From assembly GCF_032884065.1 (NCBI RefSeq), contig NC_088883.1, positions 21,343,393-21,407,392 of the forward strand: a stretch of DNA of 64,000 bases, given 5' to 3'. This stretch comes from Artemia franciscana. Lineage: Eukaryota; Arthropoda; Branchiopoda; Anostraca; Artemiidae. Shown here piece by piece: positions 22,607-32,935 of this stretch; positions within the stretch are counted from its first letter, which is position 1, and each line of letters begins with the position of its first letter. Both the position numbers and the translations under genes were made by a program. Below the pieces are notes generated by a model. It did no database searches, was not told the DNA's origin, and saw only the letters and a program-made list of their open reading frames with translations.

Positions 22607-22830
22607 TTAACTACGTAAAACTTGCGAATATACAACATTCTTTGCTGTCCCATTGTCTGTGCATATAAATAGATTGTCAGGTTTACCGACTCTTGAACAT
22701 GCAACATATAATGGTCCATGGGAAAACAATCCGTATTCAGACCTATACCTCATGATTCTAATGATTGCCCTTGAGCTTTGTTGATGGTGATTGCTAATCG
22801 ACAATTCCCTGTGTCGCCGTCGTCATTTAT
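22607..22830 (-). pseudogene. Helitron helicase C-terminus (motifs V-VI)
   Basis: The minus strand carries a TINKAQGQSLE-type segment (about 22790-22760, frame broken). It then reads [20 protein letters not shown] (22720-22660), the Pif1/RecD-like helicase motif VI, and [14 protein letters not shown]. This is the very end of the Helitron Rep/Hel protein; nothing upstream (motifs I-IV, Rep domain) is present. The same fragment is kept in the copy at 58044. Confidence 0.75.
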
Positions 22831-23745
22831 ATATCCCCCTTTGCCCCCGGCGTCCCCGTTCTAGTTGTGTCCCTGTGTCCCGGTCGTCATTTATACTCCC
22901 TGTGTCCCGGTGTCCCAGTCTGTGATTTCTCTTTGAGTGTCCCAGGCGTCATTTATATTCCTTGTGTCCCGGTGTTCCGGTCGTCATTTGTGTCCCGGTG
23001 TCCCGGTCTGTATATACATTCGTTTTTGAATTGGTCTTTTTTTTAGTTTTTAGTTTTTTACCTTTTTTTTAGTTCTTTTGGTTATACCTCATGATTCTAA
23101 TGATTGCCCTTGAGCTTTGTTGATGGTGATTGCTAATCGAACATTCCCTGTGTCCCCGTCGTCATTTACATATCCCCCTGTGCCCCCTGGCGTCCCCGTT
23201 GTAGTTGTGTCCCTGTGTCCCGGTTGTCATTTATATTCCCTGTGTCCCGGTTGTCATTTATATTCCCTGTGTCCCGGTCGTCATTTGTATCCCGGTGTCC
23301 CGGTCTGTGTATACATTCGTTTTTGAAATGGTATATGATGAAATAAATTTTTGTATTTTTCCCTTTTTTTTTCTTTTTAGTTTTTTTTTGGTTTTTACTT
23401 TTTTTTAGTTTTTTTAGTTTTTTCTTTTTTAGTTTTTTTAGTTTTTTGGCTTTTTTAGTTTTTTTTTATTAGTTTTTAGTTTTTTTTCTTTTAGGTTTTT
23501 TTGTAGTTTATACCTTTTTTTAGTTTTTTTAGTTTTTTTTTTACTTATGTTGTCATTTATACTCCCTGTGTCCCGGTCGTCATTTGTGTCCCGGTGCTTT
23601 GTTGATGGTGATTGCTTATCGAACATTTTTTGTGTCCCGGTCGCTTTCTCTTTGAGTGTCCCGGTCGTCATTTATATTCCCAATGTGCCGGTGTCCCGGT
23701 CGTCATTTGTGTCCCGATGTCCCGGTCTGTAATTTTGTCAGTCGA
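22830..23745 (-). repeat. GTGTCCCGGTCGTCATTT minisatellite in the Helitron
   Basis: Units such as CCCTGTGTCCCGGTCGTCATTT recur about fifteen times with variants, interrupted by a T-rich CTTTTTTTAGTTTTTT block at 23340-23545. Read on the minus strand the unit codes for repeats of the type NDDRDTG. These run into the GDTGN(V/C)RLAITINKAQ helicase segment, so the array may have started as an in-frame expansion within the helicase gene. The motif-V segment itself is duplicated at 22742-22830 and 23085-23165. Confidence 0.8.
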
Positions 23746-23854
23746 AAACATGACGTCAGTCGACGCACAAACATGACGTCACTCGACAGACACACACACA
23801 CACACAGACAACTTATCTTTATATATAGATAGGCAAGTTTGATATCCATTCAAC

Positions 23855-24110
23855 TCCCTTACAAGTGGTAGTATCGATACGGATCCAATGGACGTAGCAC
23901 ACTCCTATGTCAACAATATTTGGGCACACCTCGAAAGTAAATTAGGGAGGCTGATGGACGGGATAATGTGAAAGCATCCATCGCACAGAAATATTTTTTT
24001 AATGAAAAGATAGATGATGTGTACTCGTGTCACCTGCAAATGGAAGTGTGGGCGCTTCACCCAGACTTGCGGTTGTTAATTTTGTTAATAATTTTGAGGG
24101 TGTTTTTTTT
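23855..24110 (+). pseudogene. Broken coding-like block upstream of PolB, unknown
   Basis: Immediately after the Helitron, one frame reads DPMDVAHSYVNNIWAHLESK (about 23881-23940) and then stops. Another continues VKASIAQKYFFNEKIDDVYS and MEVWALHPDLRL to about 24075. Codon-like, low-stop sequence in shifting frames suggests a decayed gene, possibly the continuation of the ORF at 22068-22312 that the Helitron interrupted. Family not recognised. Confidence 0.3.
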
Positions 24111-24199
24111 TGTTGGATAACAGGGCGGAAATTCATGATTAAAATAGGAATAGGTCAGTTGTTTTATTCATCGAAAATTTAGATCTTAATGTAAGGAAA

Positions 24200-27100
24200 T
24201 TAAAAAAATAATTCGTTTTAAGAGGTGGGAGGGGGTGGGGGCTTTTAGAAAATATAATGCAGATTTGAGGGCTTATGGAGGTGTGCAACACTTTCATTTT
24301 GATACGAGCTTAGAGTGCTTCAAGTATTCAGTCATTTTCGCGGGACACAAACCTCTGAAAAAGGAAGCAAGTAAGACAAACTTTGACCTTTGGCAGTGAA
24401 TGGGGGTATGGAGTGTCCAAGTTTCCAAAAGTTGATTTTAATTGTTTAAAGGGACATTACACTGTAACGCTTAAGGGGATAGATATTTTTGAGAGGGTCA
24501 ACGAGCATTTAATGATTGGGGTTTCAGTGTTACAGTATGATCCGGAGTATGAAAAGGGGTAACTTAAAGATAAAGGGGGGTTTTATATTGAGTAAGGACT
24601 CCGTCCATTGGATTAATGAACTGGGTATGACTTCTATGCAAACCTGCAAATCACTTGAGGTACTGCAAGCGTCACGGGTACCAGTCTGTGGAAACGGTTT
24701 GGGCGATAATGCTATCTTGCGATTCAAAAACTTTCAGAATTCGCTCTTGCAGAGCGGCAAGTTGGCATTCGACATTTAAGTGACTCTTATCACCAGAAGA
24801 CAAGTTAGCCATTAAAAATAGTTACATATTAGGTGTACAAGAAAAAATTTGTTGAGAATAATGGGGATATTAAAGTCCGCGATCATGATCATTTAAATAA
24901 TCGTATTTTATCGGGGAGGGGGGAATAAACTTTTTGGGGGATGGAGTATCAATCGTGAATGGGGGTATGGAGTGTCCGAGTTTCCAAAAGTTGATTTTAA
25001 TTGTTTAAAGGGACATTACCCTGTAACGCTTAAGGGGATAGATATTTTTGAGAGGGTCAACGAGCATTTAATGATTGGGGTTTCAGTGTTACAGTAGGAT
25101 ACGGAGTATGAAAAGGGGTAACTTAAAGATAAAGGGGGGTTTTATATTGAGTAAGGACTCCGTCCATTGGATTAATGAACTGGGTATGACTTCTATGCAA
25201 ACCTGCCAGTAAATCTGATGCAATTTAACCTTTTTTTCTATTACTAATATTAGTTGGGTTTTGAGTGAGGGTTCAAAATATAATAAATGGAGGACCTGCT
25301 ACTATTGTTCATTGTGATTTTCAAGATTCCACACAGAATTAAAATTAAAACATTACTTGAGGTACTGCAAGCGTCACGGGTACCAGTCTGTGGAAACGGT
25401 TTTCTAGTCGCTTTTGCCCACGGGCAAAGAGACTCGTGTAATACTATGCAATCGGTAGATGTATTTGAGACATTGGGCGGGGAAGATTGTTTAGTTGCAG
25501 ATTTAGTCGTACCTATTAAAACTGCCAATGCTTTAATTTCACGGCTGCGAAATACATATTATCCAATGACTCTTATCACCAGAAGACAAATTAGCCATTA
25601 AAAATAGTTACATACTAGGTGTACAAGAAAAAATTTGTTGAGAGTAATGGGGATATTAAAGTCCGCGATCATGATCATTTAATAATCGTATTTTATCGGG
25701 GAGGGGGAATAAACTTTTTTTTTTTTGGGGGGGGGTGGAGTATCAATCGTGTAATTTAAATGCTAGGAAGTAATACTTTCTACAGGTTTCCATGCACAAT
25801 TCCAACTATGATTTGAAATTCGTATTACCTGCGATGGCACGTTTTGAGAAAGGTGGAGTTGTAGATGGCGCATGGTTAGATGGGTCTTCTTCTCATAACA
25901 TGATACTCAAATGATCTGAGAAGTTGCTGCTCTTAGAAATCAAAGTGAAAATGATTTAAAATGGTAATACGTACTTAAATAAAATCTGTTTTTAGACTCC
26001 TATAGTTTTTCCCAAATACTCAAGCCAGCTCATTCAAGTACAAAAAATGATGATTTTAATAGTTTCTCTGTCGTCAGACAGCACTTCCCAGATGATGAAA
26101 TGTAAAATTTATTAACGTGTAAGGTTGTATACCCGCACGAGTACTACAACTCCATCTCAAGGCTACGCGAGGAGAAATTGCCACCCATCGAAGTGTTTTA
26201 TAATTTACTTTACGATCGTCAATGCACCACTGCCGACTATGAATTTGCTAAAAAAGTTTGAGCCAAGGAAGTGTGTAAACATGGGGAGGATTATTGTAAA
26301 ATGTACCTTACAAGTGACATATTGACGTTGTTGGATATTGTCCGTTAAAACACAGAAAAATAACGATGAATTTGGGTTGGATTTGGGCTATCATTTTTCA
26401 ACTCCTAATCTGCTGATGGGTCTAATTTTTAAAATCAGTGATGGAAAAATAGGTCTGATGATAGAAGGGGATCAGCACTTATTTGTTGAGATCCTTTAGG
26501 GTAGGATATGTTTTCCATGAGGATCGTATCCTGGAAACCGACCCGACTGGACAACACACCAGTGATAAGTTGAATGCGGGTTTCTTGGATACGAGATCCC
26601 TTCCTCCTTTGACAATGTCTCATTTCTCTTTGCCGCGTGGGAGTTACGATTTTCTCGATGATTCTTCGGCTCTAAATTTCCCCGACATTACCGCTGTTTT
26701 GGAAAATGGACCACAATGATAGTTTTTTGAAATTGGTTGTAAAATACCAGTGGAACTTCAAGACTCGGTGAATCACTTTGTTTTCCCGTGCATAAATAGA
26801 CCAGTGCCTAGGGAGTCACCCTATAATTTATCTTTGGTAGAGGATGGGGATATGCACTGGACACCTTCAAAACAAAAGCTTATTGCTGACCTTCATTCGA
26901 AACAGAATTTTGTTATACACCACAGTCTTTTGCGGGGGATACTGGCCAACGGTTTCAACGTCATAAAGATTCTTAGAGCCTTCGAATTCGACCAAAAGTT
27001 TTATATGAAGACTTTTGTTGACGCTTATGTCAGTAAACGACCTGAGGCAAAAATGAAGGTCGAAAAAGAAATCTTTAAACTCATTTTAAATTCGGCCTTT

Positions 27101-27890
27101 GGTAAGATGTGCGAGAGTTTGCACAATAGGAGTCGTTGTGACCGACCCAAAGGAATGTGTTCGATTCACTACAGATCCGAATTTCGTATTCTTCATGATC
27201 GTAGACTCCAATAGGGTCTTCTTACGTAGAAAAAAGAAGTGTAAAGTTAGATATAAACATTGCCACTGGCAGTGCCATTTTCGAAATTTTCAGAAAACTC
27301 ATGTTGGAATTTTATTACAATGGGTGTAAGCTTAAACGACTGGGGAAGGGACAAGTTCAAGTTTATTATGATTATACAGATTCATTATTGTTAAAAGTTC
27401 AAATTGTTAAAAGTTTATTGGACGATTTGGAAAATGGTGAGCGTATTAGCTCTCGAATGGACTATACCAACTGGACGAGTCCATTTACCCGCAGCTAGCT
27501 AAGCGCCAGGCCGCAAATAAGTTGTTATTTTTAAAATACAAGACGGGGAGCGACTTTGTATCCCACGACGCAATGAGGATATAAAAAGTTAGCAAAGGGG
27601 AGCCTTCACACAATTCAAAGCAAGATTTTAATTTGAGTGTTTATAGGAACTTTGTTGAAAATAATTTAGTTCCAAGAGCGAGTGTCATGACCATTCGCTC
27701 TTTAAAATTAAAAAAAAACAATTCTTTTAGAGTCGAAAAAATGCCTTTTCGGCTATATCATACAAAGTCTATCTATGCGTGGACGGTGTGAAGGTATTAC
27801 CACACAGTCATTATCTTACTTCTGATCGAGACGTATGTGTAGAGTATAGGAAGAGTCTTGGTCTGGAGAAAGCTCATTAGTTGGTGGGTA
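24200..27890 (+). pseudogene. Polinton/Maverick-type family B DNA polymerase, pseudogene
   Basis: Protein-primed PolB landmarks occur in order in all three frames. They are KVRDHDH (24872 and again 25658; family KVRDHCH), HNSNYDLKFVLPAM (25795, exonuclease), and YPHEYYNS followed by LPPIEVFYNLL (26128-26215). Next are YLTSDILTLLDI (26302; YLKSDVLLLADV), a motif A relic FLDTRSLPP..MSHFSLP (about 26581-26640), KLILNSAFGK (27077, motif B) and YDYTDSLL (27367, motif C DTDS with D changed to Y). A C-terminal IRSLKLKKN block ends near 27800. More than ten stops or frameshifts make it inactive. This is the polymerase of Polinton/adintovirus-like elements. The N-terminal part is tandemly duplicated (24398-25752). 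Confidence 0.8.
24398..25752 (+). repeat. Head-to-tail duplication within the PolB pseudogene
   Basis: Unit 1 (24398-24956) and unit 2 (24957-25752) both begin GAATGGGGGTATGGAGTGTCC and end GGAGTATCAATCGTG. The first ~250 bp are nearly identical (few differences, e.g. AAGTTTCC versus GAGTTTCC). The units also share CTTGAGGTACTGCAAGCGTC and TTAGGTGTACAAG-type blocks. Unit 2 is longer: an extra segment at 25207-25350 and about 100 bp more after the shared GGTACCAGTCTGTGG. Unit 1 may therefore have lost segments after duplication. Confidence 0.85.
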
Positions 27891-28781
27891 GAGGGCCCCC
27901 TTTTTTCTATCCCAGTAGAGTTCAGCTCAGCAATGTTTGTTTTTATATGTGGTATTTTTTTATAGACGTTTTTTATATGTTTATTTTCTAGTCGTTTTCT
28001 AGTCCTTTTTGTATTTGTATATTTTATTTATTTATATATTTTCTGCGCAAAGGGGAATCGTTGTTATAAAATGTGCTTGATATTATTCTACTGTTTTGCA
28101 TGCTGTTAACCAACCCCGTTTCGCGCCTTCCGTCCAGGCCCGGCCTCTCAACCTAGTGGTATGTCGAATTGTTTTTTAATGTAAATATATTCAAGTGTCT
28201 ATGTAAATATGTTTTGTAGTGCATTTATTTATGTATTAAAGCAACCATGTATTGAATTTTCTGAGTATTTATTCAACCAATTGAGGTTAGGTTCAGTTTG
28301 TTGTAATTTGAGTACGAGTGGAGTAACATGTATCAATTTAAAACGCCATTCAGATCATTTCTTTGCGGACTACTGTGTCTTGCAAAGAATACTTAACGAA
28401 AATTATTCAAAGTCGTGATAACATGTTTTGAGAAAACCCGAAAAATATCTATTATTTCTCTAGTTTGTGGCAATAGTCCTATGATAAAATAAAGAGTATT
28501 ATACATGACATAAAATTCATGTGAGGACTTGACGTGTTTAATATTTGTGAACCAAACTCGTAGTTGATTATTGATGATTTAACTGAGTCCATTGAAGAAT
28601 GACCTTAAGAGATGTTTCATTATTCACGGTCCGGTCTCATCATGAAATTTTTCTCGTAACTATTGTTCTCCATGAACTCTGTCATCAGAGTCAATGTGTG
28701 AGAATGCATTCTTTGAATTTTACTTACTATATCATCTATAAGGTTGTTTGTGATTCAAGTTCTCTTATAGCTTTAAACAAG
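27891..28781. other. No recognised gene between PolB and the nested transposon
   Basis: AT-rich sequence. Open stretches at 28209-28418 and 28599-28784 have no features I recognise. By position it should be element DNA interrupted by the transposon at 28785. Confidence 0.4.
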
Positions 28782-28784
28782 TAA

Positions 28785-28935
28785 TAGTCAGGGAGCCAGA
28801 CGAGAGAAATGTTGATATTTAAGGATTGAGGTGATCAGCAAGCAGCAGAAGGTTTGAGTGTGCAATCTAATGCAATCGACCATGCTGAAAACGAAAATCG
28901 GCGTTATATAGTCGACAAATGGGTGCGACATCCAC
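28785..28935 (+). repeat. Left terminal inverted repeat of the nested transposon
   Basis: Matches the reverse complement of 32245-32395. The first 14 bp are perfect; the inner blocks AGGTGATCAGC and AGCAGCAGAAGGTTTGA (28829-28857) and GGCGTTATATAGTCG (28899-28913) are also kept. The GTTATATA near the inner end could act as a TATA element. Confidence 0.75.
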
Positions 28936-29536
28936 ATTTCTTCAAATTCCCTAAAAATCCATCTTAACTGGCAAAAATTATATTAAAATCGATAAAAAAT
29001 TACAGGTTACTCCAAAATTGTTCAGCTATACCTCAGATCGAAGGTAATTAAATAAAGAATCATATTCTCTTTTCAAAACATTTTTATCTTTTGCCGTTCA
29101 GTTGGAATCACAAAATTTCGACGAAAAAGTTAACACAATTTATCTCTCTTTTGGATTAATCTTGATCCATCTTGAAAATTTGCCTGACTGAGGTGTATTT
29201 TTTTTTAATGGCTTCTGTAGGAAATTTATTGTCCTACAAAATGACTGATCCAGAAATTCTCTAACTCCTCTCGTTTTTGAACTATTGACAGAAAAGCGGA
29301 TTGACCCAATTTTTAGCTCGGATAAGCAGCGGCATCTATCCAGTGTGAATGCGTCAGGGTTCACCCGGCCAGATAGATTTTCCAAGATAAGCTGAATAGA
29401 AAAAGTCAAGCAAAGGAGTCTAAACACAAAATTATGGAGGACCTTAAACTTGATTTGCACTTGAGTGGAGCTTGATGCAAGAGGTGTAGACACTGAAGGT
29501 AGGCTTTCCTTGTGAAACATTTTTACAGTACAAAGG

Positions 29537-31846
29537 TTGTTGATATGTCCTATACGCTCAAAAACCCACAAGTTCTGGAAGCAGTACAAAGAAATGGTAC
29601 TGGTTTTGTGGCAGTTTTTGTACAGTGAAAGATCTGGTGACTGGGATGGCCATCTTGAAGGAGCTAGCAAAATGCTTCCTTATTTAGTTGCATGTGGTCA
29701 CTATAAGTATGGCACTTGCTTGATTGAGTACCTGGCTGAGATGCAGGGCTTACCTCAAGAAGTAGATCAGGCATTCCACAATGGACTGTTCAATGTGAAG
29801 AGGAGGAATGCAAAATTTAACTGCATATCCCCAGACCATGCTGTAGAATCTACCATTAATTTAGATTCAAAAACGGAAGGTATAATGACGGGTATTACCA
29901 TGAATGAGTTGGCACTGGTGAAGTGGACTTTAACTCTTCCGTTCTGTGCCTCAGTCTCGTCTACATTCACTGAGATGCTACGCATTGTTCCCCAGACTGA
30001 GTTTGACTCCTCTCACCACGAAGATCACCCTTCCTTCGTTCTGCGGCAACACATGGCTGTTGATAAAATTAAGTCTGTTCTGGAAGCCAGGCTCAATCCC
30101 TTTCGATCCACTGACGAAGATATGCTGAATATTTATACGCTTGAGACAGTTGATAGTGAGATAGCTGACAGTCTCCTCAGTGTGCGATCTGTTGGAAGCA
30201 GAGCGGTTGATCGCTACTTGGACGGTGAAAAAGGTGCCTTTAGCAAAGTAAAGGTCATGAATAATGAGAAGGCGAAACAGAAAAAAGCAACCAATACTTC
30301 TAGTGCTGTAAATAGCCTTACCAATGTTGAACTTCAAACTGTCAAAAGGGTATTGGTGAGTGTTGACTTTACAGGCGAAAGAGGACTTCACCATCTAAAG
30401 AATTTGCTTTCCCATGAGCTTCTTCCATATGCACCTTCTATATTCCAGAGAAGTGCCATATCTGGAATGGTTGTGCTTCGGACAGGAACAAAGTCAGCTC
30501 TTCTAGAGTATTTGAAAACAAAAATCAGCTTGAGCGAGTGGCCCGTTAACCTCGAGATTAGCAGTGAGTCGACTCACTCAAGGGTGGTAGACTTGATGCC
30601 CTACCTCAGAAGCCATCCACCAAATCCATCGGAAACCGTTGAGAGCTATGGAAAACGGACATTTTCTACGCTTGTGTCTTTCAACAGCAACGTTAAGGAG
30701 CTGCACGTCCTTGCAGATAGATATGATGGGATTTTTGGATATTCCGACGAAGAAGGCAAGGTGATCTGCCTAAAGGAATGCGGTGGTTGCCATGAGCAGC
30801 GAGGATGTTCAAACAGGTCTCCGGTAGCTCTAGGTAGACGCTCAAACCTAGATGACTGGAACTCGTTGCTCTCAAATTCCAAGACAAAGGCAAGACTGAT
30901 TGAGCTTCTATTCGGTGAGTTTGAAAACTCAGTTCACCTGCTGCAAGCAGGGTTCACTGTGTACCTCTCAGGAGGCTTTCGAGACCGGATGAGAGTGGTG
31001 ATGCTCAACAGAAGTGGAAATGCTGATACAAACTTTGAAGAGCGTTTGAGCTGTACCCATGAAGAGGCCGATACAAGAGTTGTGTTACACATATTGGACT
31101 GTTTGGAGAGGGGTTTCGATGTCGTTTTGGTCGATGCGAATGACACAGACATAGTTGTCGTCTTGCTATATCACTACAAGTTATTCCTTGGGAACCACCC
31201 AAATTGTGAAAAGCGGAAAGTTTATGTCAGGTTCCACAGCTATTTAGTGCCTATACATCGGCTTTGCAGCAATTTACCAAACGATTTTGTTCACTCCATC
31301 TGCCTTCTTCATACGCTTTCAGGGTGTGATACCGTGGGTTTCATGTTTTCTAAAGGAAAACGAGTGGTGGCCAAGGCTGTCGAGAAATGGGGATTGGAGA
31401 AACCGATTGCTTTGCTTGTCCAAAAGGTCGTTGTTGCCTCATACGGAAAAGACCCAGAACACTTTACCTCTCTTAATGAATTAAGATTGCATTTGTACCC
31501 TCGAAAGCGGGAGCTTAAGTATTTGCTACCATCATACGCTGCCTTTGAGTGTCATGCTAAGCGCGTGTACCTGCAGTTGGACATTTTTTTGCAAGCAAAT
31601 CGAGCAAAGCCACAGTTTCTGGATCCCCTGCAATTTGGCTGGATGTTTCAAGACGGTGGGGTTAGGCCAGTTGTGTCTACCCTTCAGGCATTTCCAGAAG
31701 GTGTGGTCCCCCAGTACTGCTCGTGCAAGTGCTGTACAAAAAATGGTCATGTGCTGGAAATAGACCTTGCGATTTACTTTGTGGCTGTGGTGGGAAGTGT
31801 TTTATGGACGAGTTTGATATGCTTGATGGATAATTTGATATGCTGA
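29537..31846 (+). CDS. 769-codon XPG/FEN1-like putative transposon nuclease
   Basis: The longest ORF in the window and less AT-rich than its flanks. The N-terminal part (residues ~45-135) carries MLPYLVACGHYKYGTCL, then FHNGLFNVKRRNAKF, then MTGITMNEL. This is the conserved N-terminal pattern of a large uncharacterised metazoan family abundant in cnidarians, molluscs and arthropods. Around residues 505-600 come THEEADTRVVLHILD, DANDTDIVVVLLYHY and LHTLSGCDTVGF. The order E-E-D, D.DTD, GCD matches the acidic I-domain signature of XPG/FEN1/PIN-type nucleases (EAEA, D.D, GCDY). The C-terminus has CSCKCC, where an A6 run (31738-31743) probably lost one base: a cysteine-rich tail (CDLLCGCGGKC) continues in another frame. 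The true start may be an upstream exon, since family members are longer. Probable nuclease/transposase of the enclosing TIR element. Confidence 0.75.
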   Translation: MLICPIRSKTHKFWKQYKEMVLVLWQFLYSERSGDWDGHLEGASKMLPYLVACGHYKYGTCLIEYLAEMQGLPQEVDQAFHNGLFNVKRRNAKFNCISPDHAVESTINLDSKTEGIMTGITMNELALVKWTLTLPFCASVSSTFTEMLRIVPQTEFDSSHHEDHPSFVLRQHMAVDKIKSVLEARLNPFRSTDEDMLNIYTLETVDSEIADSLLSVRSVGSRAVDRYLDGEKGAFSKVKVMNNEKAKQKKATNTSSAVNSLTNVELQTVKRVLVSVDFTGERGLHHLKNLLSHELLPYAPSIFQRSAISGMVVLRTGTKSALLEYLKTKISLSEWPVNLEISSESTHSRVVDLMPYLRSHPPNPSETVESYGKRTFSTLVSFNSNVKELHVLADRYDGIFGYSDEEGKVICLKECGGCHEQRGCSNRSPVALGRRSNLDDWNSLLSNSKTKARLIELLFGEFENSVHLLQAGFTVYLSGGFRDRMRVVMLNRSGNADTNFEERLSCTHEEADTRVVLHILDCLERGFDVVLVDANDTDIVVVLLYHYKLFLGNHPNCEKRKVYVRFHSYLVPIHRLCSNLPNDFVHSICLLHTLSGCDTVGFMFSKGKRVVAKAVEKWGLEKPIALLVQKVVVASYGKDPEHFTSLNELRLHLYPRKRELKYLLPSYAAFECHAKRVYLQLDIFLQANRAKPQFLDPLQFGWMFQDGGVRPVVSTLQAFPEGVVPQYCSCKCCTKNGHVLEIDLAIYFVAVVGSVLWTSLICLMDNLIC

Positions 31847-32244
31847 GCTACTTTTTAACTTTTGTAGTAACAAGTGCCGTTCACGAAATCCGTAGCAGGT
31901 GTTAGTATAGAAATTTTTTTTTTGTTTATTCAAACTTATTGAATAATAATCTTGTCAAGTTTACTAATAATTCTGATTAGGAATGAAAGAGAATTGTAAT
32001 CAAGGTCATTGTTGAGTATAGTGGCAATCTTCCTGTCTGAGATAATAAAACTATCCGCTACCAGCTGAATCTAGGCGTGAAACCTTTTCCAGCGCGAATA
32101 AAAAAAATTAAAATTGCAAGTTTCAAGGTCATTCGCGATGGTCCCTACTGTACTCGTCACTTCTGGCATCAGTTACGAAAGATTTGGCGATCATTGTGGA
32201 AATTTTTCCGAAACGTGATTTAATAGTAAAAAAAACGCGAAATT

Positions 32245-32395
32245 TTCAATTTTCGGGGTCAAGCACCCCCCGGCCGAGTATATAACGCCCATTTTCGTGA
32301 TCAGCGCTATCGATTACCCCATATTCCGTTGTCAAACCTTCTGCTGCTCACTGATCACCTACCCGACACATTTTCGTTGAGTGGCTCCCTGACTA
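32245..32395 (-). repeat. Right terminal inverted repeat of the nested transposon
   Basis: Reverse-complement partner of 28785-28935. The outermost 14 bp are identical; inner blocks TCAAACCTTCTGCTGCT and TATATAACGCC match. It ends at CTGACTA directly before TAA. Confidence 0.75.
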
Positions 32396-32459
32396 TAAAT
32401 ATATTCCGACGAGCCGAAATTTTCACTCTCGGCATACAATCATGCTACTAATAATTATT

Positions 32460-32935
32460 ATGGATACATTTTTAGATCTTAATCAAAATACGCCCCAAGA
32501 GTTACGTGTATTCACGGATATTTTTGATAATGAAATTACTGTATATCTACCCGTGAATAGTAAAAAAAGGTTATTAGTCTCCATCATGACGCTGAAGAAG
32601 CTACATGAAAATAGACATTTTTTTCCGTCATAAGTAATTCAAAACAACGGTTTAGGAAAGCTATACTCAAACATGGTATTGACAATGAATTCATTAATCT
32701 TCTATCTTAGCTTTGTTTAAATTCAACTTGAGGCAATATTCAACTATCAGAATATTTTAGGCAACAGACAAAGCGAAATCGTTCACTTGTACGTGCTCTA
32801 GCTTGCAAAAAGAAAGGACAGGATTTTAAAAGAAAAGGGCTTGTTCAATCGGGCTGTAATTTCTTTTCTTCGATGCTACTAGTAATCGTGGGACTTGTAA
32901 CCCTATAAATTAACACCCTTTGAACTCGCTGTTTC
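32460..32935 (+). pseudogene. Adenovirus pX-like basic core protein of Polinton/adintovirus type, broken
   Basis: An ATG at 32460 (MDTFLDLNQNTP) leads through VNSKKRLLVSIMTLKKLHE to a stop at 32631. The reading resumes with QRFRKAILKHGIDNEFINLL (about 32648-32706) and then RNRSLVRALACKKKG (about 32775-32820) with a hydrophobic end. RKAILK, a short L-rich segment, then R.LR.LA.K...-type basic sequence is the arrangement of the pX-like protein commonly found in adintoviruses and Polintons. Several frameshifts and stops make it inactive. It is the same element as the PolB pseudogene, separated from it by the nested transposon. Confidence 0.5.

Larger units (their letters stand above)
28785..32395 (+). 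mobile_element. TIR DNA transposon encoding an XPG/FEN1-like protein (Academ-like?)
   Basis: The 14-bp ends TAGTCAGGGAGCCA (28785-28798) and TGGCTCCCTGACTA (32382-32395) are exact inverted repeats. They extend as an imperfect ~150-bp TIR with shared blocks AGGTGATCAG, AGCAGCAGAAGGTTTGA, CGAAAAT(C/G)G and GCGTTATATA. TAA flanks both sides (28782-28784, 32396-32398), a candidate 3-bp target duplication; a TA duplication is an alternative reading. The only large ORF (29537-31846) is central and in plus orientation. The element lies within the decayed Polinton-like locus, whose pX-like ORF resumes about 60 bp after the right end. Academ elements are known to encode XPG-type nucleases; assignment to that superfamily is inference. 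Confidence 0.75.

Noticed and set aside
23117-23732. Val/Pro/Cys-rich plus-strand frames (PCVPVVIYIP repeats)
   Set aside because: Translations of the Helitron GTGTCCCGGTCGTCATTT minisatellite on the non-coding strand.
29140-29670. 176-codon minus-strand frame at the 5' part of the nested transposon
   Set aside because: Overlaps the start of the strongly supported plus-strand ORF, shows no family motif and has no matching downstream frame.
29978-30394. 138-codon minus-strand frame inside the transposon ORF
   Set aside because: Antisense shadow of the 769-codon ORF.
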